8,288 nucleotides of DNA, from the NCBI GenBank assembly GCA_030730545.1, contig JANQUX010000381.1:10410-18697 (forward strand), in the 5' to 3' direction. A model generated the notes under the pieces. The model saw only the letters and a program-made list of their open reading frames with translations, was not told where the DNA came from and did not search any database. Source of the DNA: Maribacter sp. (GTDB lineage Bacteria > Bacteroidota > Bacteroidia > Flavobacteriales > Flavobacteriaceae). The position numbers and the translations under genes are program-made. Of this stretch, positions 1-6,609 are shown piece by piece. Position 1 is the stretch's first letter; the number at the start of each line of letters is the position of its first letter.

Positions 1-50
1 AGGCAAAAAATTAATAGCGAGTAATTATATGTGTCTAAAAAACGAAAGGG

Positions 51-58
51 TATCTTTG
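51..58 (+). promoter_or_regulatory. Putative -7 promoter box for the exonuclease operon
   Basis: TATCTTTG matches the Bacteroidota primary sigma factor -7 consensus TAnnTTTG. It lies 17 nt before the ATG at 76, which fits a transcript with a very short leader. No clear TTG -33 box is present at the expected 19-21 nt upstream, so the call rests on the -7 element alone. If it is real, the GTG at 31 lies upstream of the transcript start and cannot be the start codon. Confidence 0.35.
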
Positions 59-75
59 TTAAAAGTAGAACACGT

Positions 76-852
76 ATGGAATTAAAGCTTACCAGACCCA
101 TTTGCTTCTTTGATTTAGAGACAACTGGGATCAATGTAGCAAAAGATCGTATTGTAGAAATTGCGATACTAAAGGTATACCCTAACGGAAATAAAGAAAG
201 TAAAACATGGCTTGTAAATCCTGAGATGGTCATACCAGAAGAGGTAATTGCCGTTCATGGTATTACGAATGAAAAGGTTGCCAACGAACCAACTTTCAAA
301 GAACTTTCAAAAGAAATTTATAAGATTATAAAGGATAGTGATTTAGGCGGATTCAATTCCGATCGATTTGATATTCCTTTATTGGCAGAAGAATTATTAC
401 GTGCAGATATCGATTTCGATATGAAAAATACGGTATCTGTAGATGTACAGACCATTTTTCATAAGATGGAAAAACGTACGTTAGAAGCAGCTTATAAATT
501 CTATTGTGATAAAGATTTAACCGATGCGCACAGTGCTGCGGCAGATACCAATGCTACCTATGAGGTGTTGCTTTCTCAATTAGATAGATACCCTGATCTT
601 GAAAATAATATCAAAAAACTTTCAGAATTCTCAAGAAGAAAGCAATCGGTAGATTTCGCAGGTTTTATAGCTATGGATGAAGAAGGGGAAGAGGTATTCT
701 CTTTTGGTAAGCATAAAGGCAAAAAGGTTCATTCGGTTTTAGAAAATGAACCCGGGTATTTCGGTTGGATGCTTAATGCCGATTTTCCATTGTACACAAA
801 AAAGATTCTTACTCAAATTAAACTGAGCAAACTCAATAATAAATTAGGGTAA
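76..852 (+). CDS. 3'-5' exonuclease, DEDDh family (DNA polymerase III epsilon-like)
   Basis: A 258-residue exonuclease that should remove nucleotides from DNA or RNA 3' ends using two metal ions. The DEDDh motifs are complete: Exo I FFDLETTG with D13 and E15, Exo II GFNSDRFDIPLL with D99, and Exo III with H152 and D157 in HSAAAD. A second small domain from about residue 207 (FGKHKGK, then GYFGWML) resembles the DUF3820-type module often attached to such nucleases. I chose the ATG at 76: the conserved family start MELKLTRPICFFDLETTG begins there, and a promoter-like box lies just upstream. A GTG at 31 would add 15 basic residues with no homology that I recognise. It is the first gene of a close-packed set, 2 nt before the next. 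Whether it proofreads for the replicative polymerase or acts in repair or RNA turnover cannot be told from sequence, so dnaQ is not assigned. Confidence 0.9.
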   Translation: MELKLTRPICFFDLETTGINVAKDRIVEIAILKVYPNGNKESKTWLVNPEMVIPEEVIAVHGITNEKVANEPTFKELSKEIYKIIKDSDLGGFNSDRFDIPLLAEELLRADIDFDMKNTVSVDVQTIFHKMEKRTLEAAYKFYCDKDLTDAHSAAADTNATYEVLLSQLDRYPDLENNIKKLSEFSRRKQSVDFAGFIAMDEEGEEVFSFGKHKGKKVHSVLENEPGYFGWMLNADFPLYTKKILTQIKLSKLNNKLG

Positions 853-854
853 AA

Positions 855-1316
855 ATGCGTATTTTTCTAGTAGTATTTCTTTTGGTGATGGGGGTAAGTC
901 ATGCCCAAGAAGTTTTGGTCGAAGGTCATGTATATGATGATAAGACCAAAACGGCTGTACCGTATGCCAATATTAGTTTTTTAAAGACCTTAAAAGGAAC
1001 ATCAAGTGATGAAGAGGGGTATTTTTATATTGATGTTCCCGAAGATTATCTAGAGCGAGATGTGCATGTATCAGCGTTAGGTTTTAAAGATACTATTATG
1101 CCGGCGAGGGTTATTAAAGAGAAAAAGAAGATATATATGCAAGAGGAAACTTTTGAGCTAGAAGAGGTGGTCGTTGTTCAGAGCTTAGGAGATTCGCAGG
1201 TATTGAACCCAGTTAGTTCATATAGTATTAAAAGCGGTTTTTCGTCAGCAGAGACTCCATGGGTATTAGCGTTATACTTCCCGAATATTGGGGCCGCCAA
1301 AAAGTATTTAGAGTAA
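855..1316 (+). CDS. N-terminal fragment: signal peptide plus carboxypeptidase-regulatory-like domain
   Basis: This is the part of the broken gene that could still be translated, giving 153 residues. Residues 1-17 (MRIFLVVFLLVMGVSHA) form a classical Sec signal peptide, with cleavage likely before QEV. Residues about 19-90 (VEGHVYDDKTKTAVPYANIS, then GTSSDEEGYFYIDVP and HVSALGFKD) match the CarboxypepD_reg-like fold that opens many Bacteroidota surface proteins. A linker FELEEVVVV follows. The start at 855 is well placed, 2 nt after the exonuclease stop. The product would lack the C-terminal domain, so it may be unstable or inactive. Confidence 0.6.
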   Translation: MRIFLVVFLLVMGVSHAQEVLVEGHVYDDKTKTAVPYANISFLKTLKGTSSDEEGYFYIDVPEDYLERDVHVSALGFKDTIMPARVIKEKKKIYMQEETFELEEVVVVQSLGDSQVLNPVSSYSIKSGFSSAETPWVLALYFPNIGAAKKYLE

Positions 1317-1355
1317 ATTTCCATGCACGTTCAGGTATATAGTCTGTTTAAGTGA

Positions 1356-1769
1356 GAGTCGTCAAAATTTAGACTTCGTTTGTATGATGTAGATAAAGAG
1401 ACACGTAAACCAAGTAACGATATCATTCGAAAAAGTATCATTTTAGAAAGTTCAAAAACAGAAGATTATGTTTCTATCGACTTATCGAGCATGAATATTA
1501 GAATACCTGACGAAGGTATATATGTGGGGTTAGAATGGATATTTCTTCCATATAACTGGTATACAAATACCTATAAACATGCTATTACGAACAAGAAAGT
1601 TGTAGAAGACCGTTTTGCACCTACATTTGCTGCAGTATATCAAAAAAACCAGAATTTTAAGACGATGGTTTACGGTATGGGCGAATGGACAGATTTTGCA
1701 ATTAAAGCACCAGGCAATAATGAGAATTTGATACCTGCTATAAGTCTTAAATTTTCAAAGAAAAGATAA
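1356..1769 (+). pseudogene. C-terminal fragment of the carboxypeptidase-regulatory-like protein
   Basis: The open stretch after the TGA at 1353 reads ESSKFRLRLYDVDKETRKP and later GIYVGLEWIFLPYNWY, typical of the C-terminal half of the family. There is no ATG near the 5' end; a TTG at 1380 is the only early start-like codon and it lies inside the conserved FRLRLYD motif, so it is unlikely to be a true start. No signal peptide is present. The fragment is probably not made unless the upstream stops are errors. Confidence 0.6.
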
Positions 1770-1776
1770 AATAAGT

Positions 1777-2388
1777 ATGAAGATTATATGTATTGGTAGA
1801 AATTACACTGCTCATATCGATGAGCTTAAGAACGAAAGACCAGAAGAACCGGTAGTTTTTATAAAACCAGATTCTTCGGTTTTGCCAAAACAGCAAGATT
1901 TTTATATTCCCGAATTCTCGAATGATGTACATTATGAAGTTGAGGTTTTGGTAAAAATCAAAAAAGTAGGTAAACATATTAGCCAAGAATTTGCACCTAC
2001 CTATTATGATGAGATAGGTCTGGGAATAGATTTTACAGCAAGAGATGTGCAGTCTAAATTAAAAGAGAAGGGTCTGCCTTGGGAGAAAGCTAAAGGTTTT
2101 GATGGTGCCGCCGTAATAGGCGAGTGGTTGCCAAAGACTGATTTTAAAGATGTGAATAACCTTAATTTTAAGTTATTAAAGAATGATGAGGTTGTTCAAG
2201 AAGGTAATACCAGTTTTATGCTTTGGAAGATAGATGAAATAATCGCCTATGTTTCAACGTTCTTTATGTTGAAAAAAGGAGATATTATATTTACTGGAAC
2301 ACCTGCCGGTGTTGGCAAAATAAGTCCAAATGACTATCTTACAGGTAGTTTGGAAAATAGAGAGCTTTTTACCTTAAAAATTAAATAA
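1777..2388 (+). CDS. Fumarylacetoacetate hydrolase (FAH) family protein
   Basis: A 203-residue enzyme of the short FAH group (FAHD1/YcgM-like, usually about 200-220 residues), probably cytoplasmic. Members hydrolyse or decarboxylate 2-oxo acids such as acylpyruvates or oxaloacetate with a divalent metal. Visible hallmarks are the N-terminal CIGRNYTAHIDEL with H13, the metal ligands E54 and E56 in HYEVEV, the third ligand D85 in GIDFTARD, the lysine of KGFDGA (K106), and the C-terminal GDIIFTGTPAGVG loop. All expected catalytic positions appear present. The exact substrate cannot be read from sequence; oxaloacetate decarboxylase or acylpyruvase are the likeliest. The start lies 7 nt after the preceding open frame, and the stop overlaps the next start by one base (TAATG), implying co-translation with the Hpt gene. 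Confidence 0.9.
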   Translation: MKIICIGRNYTAHIDELKNERPEEPVVFIKPDSSVLPKQQDFYIPEFSNDVHYEVEVLVKIKKVGKHISQEFAPTYYDEIGLGIDFTARDVQSKLKEKGLPWEKAKGFDGAAVIGEWLPKTDFKDVNNLNFKLLKNDEVVQEGNTSFMLWKIDEIIAYVSTFFMLKKGDIIFTGTPAGVGKISPNDYLTGSLENRELFTLKIK

Positions 2389-2726
2389 TGATTTATAACC
2401 TGGATAAGATTAATGAGATGGCAGAAGGTGATCAGGATTTTATAAATTCTGTTATTGCTGTTTTTTTGGAAGAAGTACCTGAAGATTTAGAAGCTTTAGA
2501 AAAAGCCCTGCTAGAAAAAGACCATGATCAAGTGTATAAACTTGCACATAAGATTAAGCCAAATGTAGATTTACTCGGAATGGAGCAAACCCGTGCCATA
2601 GCTTTAGAGCTAGAAACTTTGGGTAAGCAAGAGGCTAATATGGCAGAGATAGAGAAAAGATTTCCATTGCTCAAGACTGATATCAACCAGGTTGTAGCAG
2701 AGTTAAAAAACGATTTTCACTTATAA
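2388..2726 (+). CDS. Stand-alone Hpt (histidine phosphotransfer) domain protein
   Basis: A 112-residue single-domain protein of the Hpt family, which shuttles phosphoryl groups between receiver domains of a multistep phosphorelay. The phosphoacceptor motif [14 protein letters not shown] holds the presumed acceptor H54, followed by the glycine-containing turn and a long helix (residues about 65-85) typical of the four-helix Hpt bundle. There is no transmembrane segment or catalytic kinase domain. Its start overlaps the FAH stop by one base and its own stop overlaps the cinA start by one base. No kinase or response regulator is nearby, so its partners must be encoded elsewhere. The cytoplasmic location is inferred from the absence of a signal peptide. 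Confidence 0.88.
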   Translation: MIYNLDKINEMAEGDQDFINSVIAVFLEEVPEDLEALEKALLEKDHDQVYKLAHKIKPNVDLLGMEQTRAIALELETLGKQEANMAEIEKRFPLLKTDINQVVAELKNDFHL

Positions 2727-3976
2727 TGCTAGCCGAAATAATTACCATTGGCGATGAAATTCTCATCGGTCAAGTTATTGATACGAATTCCGCATTTATA
2801 GGTAAAGAGCTGAATAAAATTGGTATTTCGGTATATCAGATTACTTCGATTCAAGATGACCGCGAACATATCTTAAAGGCTTTTAAAGATGCATCAGAAC
2901 GTGTAGATGTTGTTTTAATTACAGGTGGTCTGGGTCCGACGAAAGATGATATCACCAAACACACACTGTGCGAATTCTTCAATGACGAACTTGTTGAGAA
3001 TGCAGAAGTATTAGCGCATGTAGAAGAACTGTTTGCTAAATATATAAGCAACACCCCAATATCAGATATTAATAGAATGCAGGCTTTGGTACCAAGTAAG
3101 GCCGAGGTTTTACATAATGCGAACGGTACTGCACCTGGTATGCTGATCAGACAAAATGAAGTAACATTCATTTCAATGCCTGGCGTGCCTTTTGAGATGA
3201 AGTACCTTATGACGGAATCTGTAATTCCTAAATTGGCAGCTTATTATAAAAGACCACATATTATTCATAGAACGATAATAACCTATGGTTTAGGTGAGAG
3301 TGCAATTGCCGCTCGAATTGAGGCTTGGGAAGATAATTTACCTTCTAACATTAAATTGGCATACTTACCTAATTTGGGTAAGGTACGGTTGCGATTATCG
3401 GGTAAAGGACCTAATTATGAAGAATTAGCAGCTGCCATGAATGCCGAGTCTGATAAATTATATCCGTTGATAAAGGATATTGTTTACGGACTAGAAGATG
3501 ATGAAAGTTTAGAAGAAATTGTCGCGAAATTATTGACAGATAAAAATTTAACCTTATCAACTGCCGAGAGTTTTACCGGAGGTAAAATTGCGGAAAGAAT
3601 AACATCGATTCCTGGTGCGTCAAACTACTTTAAAGGTACGGTGGTCAGTTATGCCACCGAAGCTAAAATAAACGTGCTTAAGGTGCCTAAAGAATTAATA
3701 GAGCAACATTCTGTAGTAAGTGCTGAAGTGGCAACAGCAATGGCAAAAGGTGCAAAAGATTTGATGAAGACAGATTTTGCAATAGCCACTACAGGTAATG
3801 CAGGACCTACAAAAGGCGATTCAAATGCCAAGGTAGGAACAGTATTTATTGCAATAGATGGACCGAAGGCGAAATTTGTACAAGAATTTCAAATGGGAAG
3901 CACTCGTGAGAGGGTTGTGGAAAAGTCTGTAAATAAGGCTTTTGAGTTGCTTCAAAAAGAAATTTTAAAAATGTGA
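2726..3976 (+). CDS. cinA: CinA: competence/damage-inducible protein, NMN amidohydrolase
   Basis: Full-length 416-residue two-domain CinA. The N-terminal MoCF-biosynthesis-like (COG1058) domain, residues about 1-170, carries [23 protein letters not shown] at 67-75, and later GTAPGM and SMPGVPFEM. This part is associated with ADP-ribose pyrophosphatase activity in characterised homologues. The C-terminal CinA domain, residues about 258-413, is the PncC-type nicotinamide mononucleotide deamidase used in NAD salvage. It shows TAESFTGG with the predicted nucleophile S282, VVSYATEAK with the conserved Y and K, and [12 protein letters not shown]. The usual SCTGG is SFTGG here. The start overlaps the Hpt stop by one base (TAATG), so translation is probably coupled. 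It is the last gene of the upstream operon. No terminator hairpin follows, so readthrough into rpmB is possible. Confidence 0.96.
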   Translation: MLAEIITIGDEILIGQVIDTNSAFIGKELNKIGISVYQITSIQDDREHILKAFKDASERVDVVLITGGLGPTKDDITKHTLCEFFNDELVENAEVLAHVEELFAKYISNTPISDINRMQALVPSKAEVLHNANGTAPGMLIRQNEVTFISMPGVPFEMKYLMTESVIPKLAAYYKRPHIIHRTIITYGLGESAIAARIEAWEDNLPSNIKLAYLPNLGKVRLRLSGKGPNYEELAAAMNAESDKLYPLIKDIVYGLEDDESLEEIVAKLLTDKNLTLSTAESFTGGKIAERITSIPGASNYFKGTVVSYATEAKINVLKVPKELIEQHSVVSAEVATAMAKGAKDLMKTDFAIATTGNAGPTKGDSNAKVGTVFIAIDGPKAKFVQEFQMGSTRERVVEKSVNKAFELLQKEILKM

Positions 3977-3985
3977 TGTTTATTG

Positions 3986-4016
3986 TTGTTGGAACGATAA
4001 AAAAGATATAAATTTG
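3986..4016 (+). promoter_or_regulatory. Bacteroidota-type promoter for the rpmB operon
   Basis: TAAATTTG at 4009-4016 fits the TAnnTTTG -7 box exactly, and a TTG at 3986-3988 stands 20 nt upstream, the spacing expected for the TTG -33 element. The region lies in the 69-nt gap between cinA and rpmB. Transcription would begin near 4021, giving a leader of about 25 nt before the rpmB ATG. Two other TTG triplets nearby (3983 and 3989) make the exact -33 choice uncertain. Confidence 0.7.
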
Positions 4017-4045
4017 CACCCTGTTTAAAAGAAAAAGTCAGTACG

Positions 4046-4285
4046 ATGTCAAAAGTTTGTGAAATTACGGGTAAGAAGGCGATGTTTGGAAACAACGTAT
4101 CGTTTTCAATTAATAAAACTAGAAGAAGATTTGATGTAAATCTATCTAAAAAACGTTTTTACATTCCAGAGGAAGACCGTTGGATAACGCTTAAAGTTTC
4201 TGCAAGAGCTTTAAAAAGTATCAATAAAAAAGGGATATCTGCTGTTTTGAAAGAAGCAAAAGCAAAAGGATTAGTTATTAAGTAA
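4046..4285 (+). CDS. rpmB: 50S ribosomal protein L28 (bL28)
   Basis: A 79-residue large-subunit ribosomal protein. It opens with MSKVCEITGKKAMFGNNVSF and carries NKTRRRFDVNLSKKRFYIPEE, the typical bL28 core, followed by a lysine-rich C-terminal helix (ALKSINKKGISAVLKEAKAKG). The length matches the Bacteroidota form. Only one cysteine (C5) is present, so it is the zinc-free variant with no four-cysteine ribbon. A consensus promoter lies 30 nt upstream of the ATG, and the upstream sequence is A-rich without a Shine-Dalgarno motif, as usual in this phylum. It is the first gene of a three-gene ribosomal operon, with rpmG 21 nt downstream. Confidence 0.98.
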   Translation: MSKVCEITGKKAMFGNNVSFSINKTRRRFDVNLSKKRFYIPEEDRWITLKVSARALKSINKKGISAVLKEAKAKGLVIK

Positions 4286-4306
4286 TCTGGAAAATAGAGC
4301 GATAAG

Positions 4307-4489
4307 ATGGCAAAGAAAGGTAATAGAATACAAGTTATATTAGAATGCACTGAGCATAAAGAATCTGGTCAACCAGGTACTTCAAGATATATCACTACCA
4401 AGAATAAGAAGAACACTCCTGAGAGATTGGAAATTAAAAAATTCAATCCTATTCTTAAGAGAATGACCCTTCATAAAGAAATTAAATAG
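4307..4489 (+). CDS. rpmG: 50S ribosomal protein L33 (bL33)
   Basis: A 60-residue bL33 of the large ribosomal subunit: [20 protein letters not shown], then [23 protein letters not shown] and the ending LHKEIK, all family hallmarks. The paired CxxC zinc motifs of the zinc-binding paralogue are absent, and only C14 is present, so this is the zinc-independent type. It lies 21 nt after rpmB and 36 nt before the DUF4295 gene. The gap to the latter holds no convincing terminator, so all three are likely on one transcript. Confidence 0.98.
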   Translation: MAKKGNRIQVILECTEHKESGQPGTSRYITTKNKKNTPERLEIKKFNPILKRMTLHKEIK

Positions 4490-4525
4490 ATTTTTCCTTT
4501 AAGAAAATCACTAAAAAAATAAGTC

Positions 4526-4678
4526 ATGGCTAAGAAGACCGTAGCAAGTTTACAAACAAGTTCTAAAAGATTGACAAAGGCAATAAAAATGGTTAAGTCA
4601 CCAAAATCAGGTGCTTACGTTTTTGTTGAGCAAGTAATGGCACCAGAAATGGTTGATGCTTGGATTGCCAAGAAATAA
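4526..4678 (+). CDS. DUF4295 small protein, probable ribosomal protein bL38
   Basis: A 50-residue, strongly basic protein: MAKKTVASLQTSSKRLTKAI, then KMVKSPKSGAYVFVEQVMAP and the end EMVDAWIAKK. This is the DUF4295 family, which in Bacteroidota almost always follows rpmB and rpmG. From memory, the Flavobacterium johnsoniae 70S cryo-EM structure described a new large-subunit protein, bL38, and I believe it belongs to this family; that link is recalled, not shown here. Operon position between rpmG and a strong terminator, the small size and the high lysine content all support a ribosomal role. The ATG at 4526 follows an A-rich stretch (CTAAAAAAATAAGTC), the usual Bacteroidota initiation context. 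Confidence 0.9.
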   Translation: MAKKTVASLQTSSKRLTKAIKMVKSPKSGAYVFVEQVMAPEMVDAWIAKK

Positions 4679-4702
4679 GAAAAATTACTTTTAGTAGTTA
4701 TT

Positions 4703-4738
4703 AAGCCCCTTTCCTACGAAAGGGGCTTTTTAATTTTT
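4703..4738 (+). terminator. Strong intrinsic terminator after the rpmB-rpmG-DUF4295 operon
   Basis: A perfect 11-bp inverted repeat, AAGCCCCTTTC (4703-4713) and GAAAGGGGCTT (4718-4728), closes a 4-nt loop CTAC and is followed by TTTTTAATTTTT. It lies 24 nt after the DUF4295 stop codon. The GC-rich stem base and the downstream T run fit Rho-independent termination. Confidence 0.95.
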
Positions 4739-4745
4739 ATATTTG
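4738..4745 (+). promoter_or_regulatory. Putative -7 promoter box for ftsY
   Basis: TATATTTG matches TAnnTTTG exactly and sits 19 nt before the ftsY ATG, giving a short leader. It abuts the T-tract of the preceding terminator. The place where a -33 TTG should be is occupied by the terminator hairpin loop and 3' arm, and no TTG is present there, so the promoter may be weak or use an atypical upstream element. AT-rich DNA makes chance matches possible. Confidence 0.45.
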
Positions 4746-4764
4746 AATAACCATATGATGAACA

Positions 4765-5721
4765 ATGAGCTTATTTAAAAAAATATTTTCTTCTCAAAAA
4801 AAGGAAACCTTAGATAAAGGTTTAGAAAAAACAAAATCCAGCTTCTTTTCTAAGTTAGGAAAAGCGGTTGCCGGTAAGTCTAAAGTAGATGATGACGTAC
4901 TAGATAATCTTGAAGAAGTCTTAGTTTCTTCAGATGTAGGGGTAGATACTACTTTAAAAATTATCAAAAGAATAGAGGCAAGGGTATCGCGCGATAAATA
5001 TGTGGGTACCGATGAGCTGAATGCTATACTAAGAGAAGAAATAGCAGGTCTATTATCTGAAACCAATACTACAGACGACATAGATCTTCAAATACCTAAA
5101 GGCAAAAAACCATATGTAATTATGGTGGTTGGGGTAAACGGGGTTGGTAAAACGACCACTATCGGTAAATTGGCATATCGATTTAAAAACCAAGGATTAA
5201 AAGTTGTTTTGGGTGCGGCCGATACATTTAGGGCAGCGGCAATTGATCAATTACAAGTATGGGCAGATCGTGTAGATGTACCTATAGTAAAGCAACAAAT
5301 GGGTAGTGATCCTGCATCCGTAGCTTTTGATACGTTGAGTTCTGCCGTTACACAAGATGCAGATGTTGTAATTATAGATACCGCAGGTAGATTACATAAC
5401 AAGGTCAATTTAATGAATGAGCTGACCAAGGTAAAACGTGTAATGCAGAAAGTAGTAGATGACACTCCGCATGAGGTATTGTTGGTACTAGATGGTTCTA
5501 CGGGTCAAAATGCATTCGAGCAAGCAAAACAATTTACAAAAGCAACCGAGGTAACAGCTTTGGCTATCACAAAATTAGACGGTACTGCTAAAGGCGGTGT
5601 GGTTATAGGTATTTCTGATCAGTTTAAAATACCGGTAAAGTATATTGGTGTTGGCGAGGGTATTGAAGATTTACAGGTATTCAATAAACACGAGTTCGTA
5701 GATTCATTCTTTAAAATTTAA
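4765..5721 (+). CDS. ftsY: FtsY, signal recognition particle receptor GTPase
   Basis: A 318-residue SRP receptor that docks the SRP (Ffh and 4.5S RNA) with its ribosome at the Sec translocon and releases it on GTP hydrolysis. The N domain (residues about 20-100) is helical. The G domain shows all SRP-GTPase motifs: P-loop GVNGVGKT at 123-130 with K129, DTFRAAAIDQL, DTAGR at 205-209, TKLDG at 269-273 followed by TAKGG, and the closing GVGEGIEDLQVF. The long acidic A domain of E. coli FtsY is missing; a short basic N-terminus (MSLFKKIFSSQKK) could serve as the membrane-binding helix, as is normal in this phylum. Its own promoter-like box follows the ribosomal terminator. The next gene begins 2 nt after the stop. 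Confidence 0.98.
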   Translation: MSLFKKIFSSQKKETLDKGLEKTKSSFFSKLGKAVAGKSKVDDDVLDNLEEVLVSSDVGVDTTLKIIKRIEARVSRDKYVGTDELNAILREEIAGLLSETNTTDDIDLQIPKGKKPYVIMVVGVNGVGKTTTIGKLAYRFKNQGLKVVLGAADTFRAAAIDQLQVWADRVDVPIVKQQMGSDPASVAFDTLSSAVTQDADVVIIDTAGRLHNKVNLMNELTKVKRVMQKVVDDTPHEVLLVLDGSTGQNAFEQAKQFTKATEVTALAITKLDGTAKGGVVIGISDQFKIPVKYIGVGEGIEDLQVFNKHEFVDSFFKI

Positions 5722-5723
5722 AA

Positions 5724-6605
5724 TTGAGGCACTACTGGTTCATATTCCCTCTTTTACTATGCACTATTAGTTGGGGGCAAATGAACCACCCAAAAGCTAG
5801 TCCGTTTTCTAAGGTCGAGCAAGAAGTAGGGTTGTCAAAGATTACGGTCGAATATTCAAGACCATCTGCAAAGGGTCGTGCGCTGTTTGGTAAGCGTAAA
5901 AGTGGCGAATCTGGTTTGGTTCCTTATGGTCGTATATGGCGCGTAGGTGCTAATGAATCTACCAAAATTACATTCAGCAACGATGTTTTAATTGCCGATC
6001 AACTACTCTCAAAAGGTACATATGCTTTATATGCTTTTCCAGAAGAGAAGGAGTGGCAAGTTATCTTTCATAATAATACTACACATTGGGGCGATGGTCG
6101 CACAAATTACAATCCAGATGAAGATGCTTTACGTATTCTGGTCGTACCTACGCAAACCCTAGATTTTCAAGAAAGTTTTTTGATTTCGTTCGATGGTCTT
6201 GATCATAACGGTACAGTAATGAATTTAAATTGGGGTACAACGCAAGTTTCCGTTCCAATGTATTTTGATACCAAGTCCATAATGCAACTGCAGATTGATG
6301 AAAAACTAGTTAACTCACCCACAGCACAAACCTATTACGAAATTGCACGATATTATCAAGAGCAAGGTATTTATCAAGACAAAGCCCTTGGGTATGTTGA
6401 AAAGTCCATAGAAAAAGCAGGTGATACGTACTATTTTTACAGAGTGAAATCATTGATTTTAGCAGATTTATTAAGATATAATGAAGCTATTACAGCAGCT
6501 GAAATATCTTTGAAGTTGGCTGAAATAGAGGGCAAAGATGAATTTGTTCGCCTAAATCTGAATTCTATTAGCAATTGGAAAACCCTTCGCAAAAAAAATA
6601 AATAA
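5724..6605 (+). CDS. Secreted DUF2911 protein with C-terminal TPR-like helices
   Basis: A 293-residue exported protein of unknown function. Starting at TTG gives MRHYWFIFPLLLCTISWG, a clean Sec signal peptide with cleavage likely before Q19. The only in-frame ATG nearby (5781, residue 20) would start after the cleavage site, and a stop at 5712 rules out an upstream start. TTG is therefore strongly favoured although it is rare. Residues about 27-170 are DUF2911, recognised by ITVEYSRPSAKGR (40-52), GRIWRVGANESTKITFS (69-85), GTYALYAFP and VIFHNN..HWG. Residues about 198-268 form helical pairs resembling tetratricopeptide repeats (AQTYYEIARYYQEQG, YYFYRVKSLILADLLRYNEAI). It lies 2 nt after ftsY and 4 nt before the amidase, so it is probably co-transcribed with both. 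A periplasmic location is inferred. Confidence 0.88.
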   Translation: MRHYWFIFPLLLCTISWGQMNHPKASPFSKVEQEVGLSKITVEYSRPSAKGRALFGKRKSGESGLVPYGRIWRVGANESTKITFSNDVLIADQLLSKGTYALYAFPEEKEWQVIFHNNTTHWGDGRTNYNPDEDALRILVVPTQTLDFQESFLISFDGLDHNGTVMNLNWGTTQVSVPMYFDTKSIMQLQIDEKLVNSPTAQTYYEIARYYQEQGIYQDKALGYVEKSIEKAGDTYYFYRVKSLILADLLRYNEAITAAEISLKLAEIEGKDEFVRLNLNSISNWKTLRKKNK

Positions 6606-6609
6606 CCGT

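Larger units (their letters stand above)
855..1769 (+). pseudogene. Broken gene for a secreted carboxypeptidase-regulatory-like domain protein
   Basis: Two open halves (855-1313 and 1356-1769) lie in the same reading phase and together look like one Bacteroidota family: signal peptide, carboxypeptidase D regulatory-like beta-sandwich, then a C-terminal beta-rich domain with the pattern FRLRLYDVD...GIYVGLEW. Between them the frame is closed by TAA at 1314 and TGA at 1353. Within this gap, the frame two bases on (1316-1339) reads NFHARSGI, which resembles the sequence expected at this point in the family. The break is therefore best explained by at least one pair of compensating small indels, or by sequencing errors, and not by two separate genes. 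Both flanks show normal coding sequence with no further stops, so the damage is recent or artefactual. The gene sits between the exonuclease (2 nt) and the FAH gene (7 nt). Its function is unknown; intact relatives are probably periplasmic or outer-membrane associated. Confidence 0.72.

Noticed and set aside
2..82. Open frame from the left edge to a stop at 80-82, and another ending at 22-24, as possible tails of an upstream gene
   Set aside because: The pieces are too short to recognise and the frame cannot be chosen, so no partial gene is called.
1361..1374. Near-palindrome GTCAAAATTTAGAC within the damaged part of the broken gene
   Set aside because: Only six of seven half-site bases pair, and its 3' part (from 1365) encodes the conserved KFRLRL motif; there is no support for an operator or recoding hairpin.
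1314..1380. Programmed frameshift or readthrough joining the two halves of the broken gene
   Set aside because: No slippery heptamer followed by a stable structure is visible, and at least two frame changes or stop bypasses would be needed; mutation or sequencing error is simpler.
2851..3171. 106-codon minus-strand frame inside cinA
   Set aside because: It lies wholly antisense to well-conserved cinA coding sequence, and its serine/leucine-rich product resembles no family; it is a shadow frame. The same applies to minus-strand frames at 1747-1986, 3649-3831, 4159-4350, 4794-5081, 5247-5465, 6552-6767 and 7737-8012.
4491..4507. Weak hairpin TTTTC/GAAAA between rpmG and the DUF4295 gene
   Set aside because: The stem is about 5 bp, A/T only apart from one pair, with no following T-tract; it is not a credible terminator.
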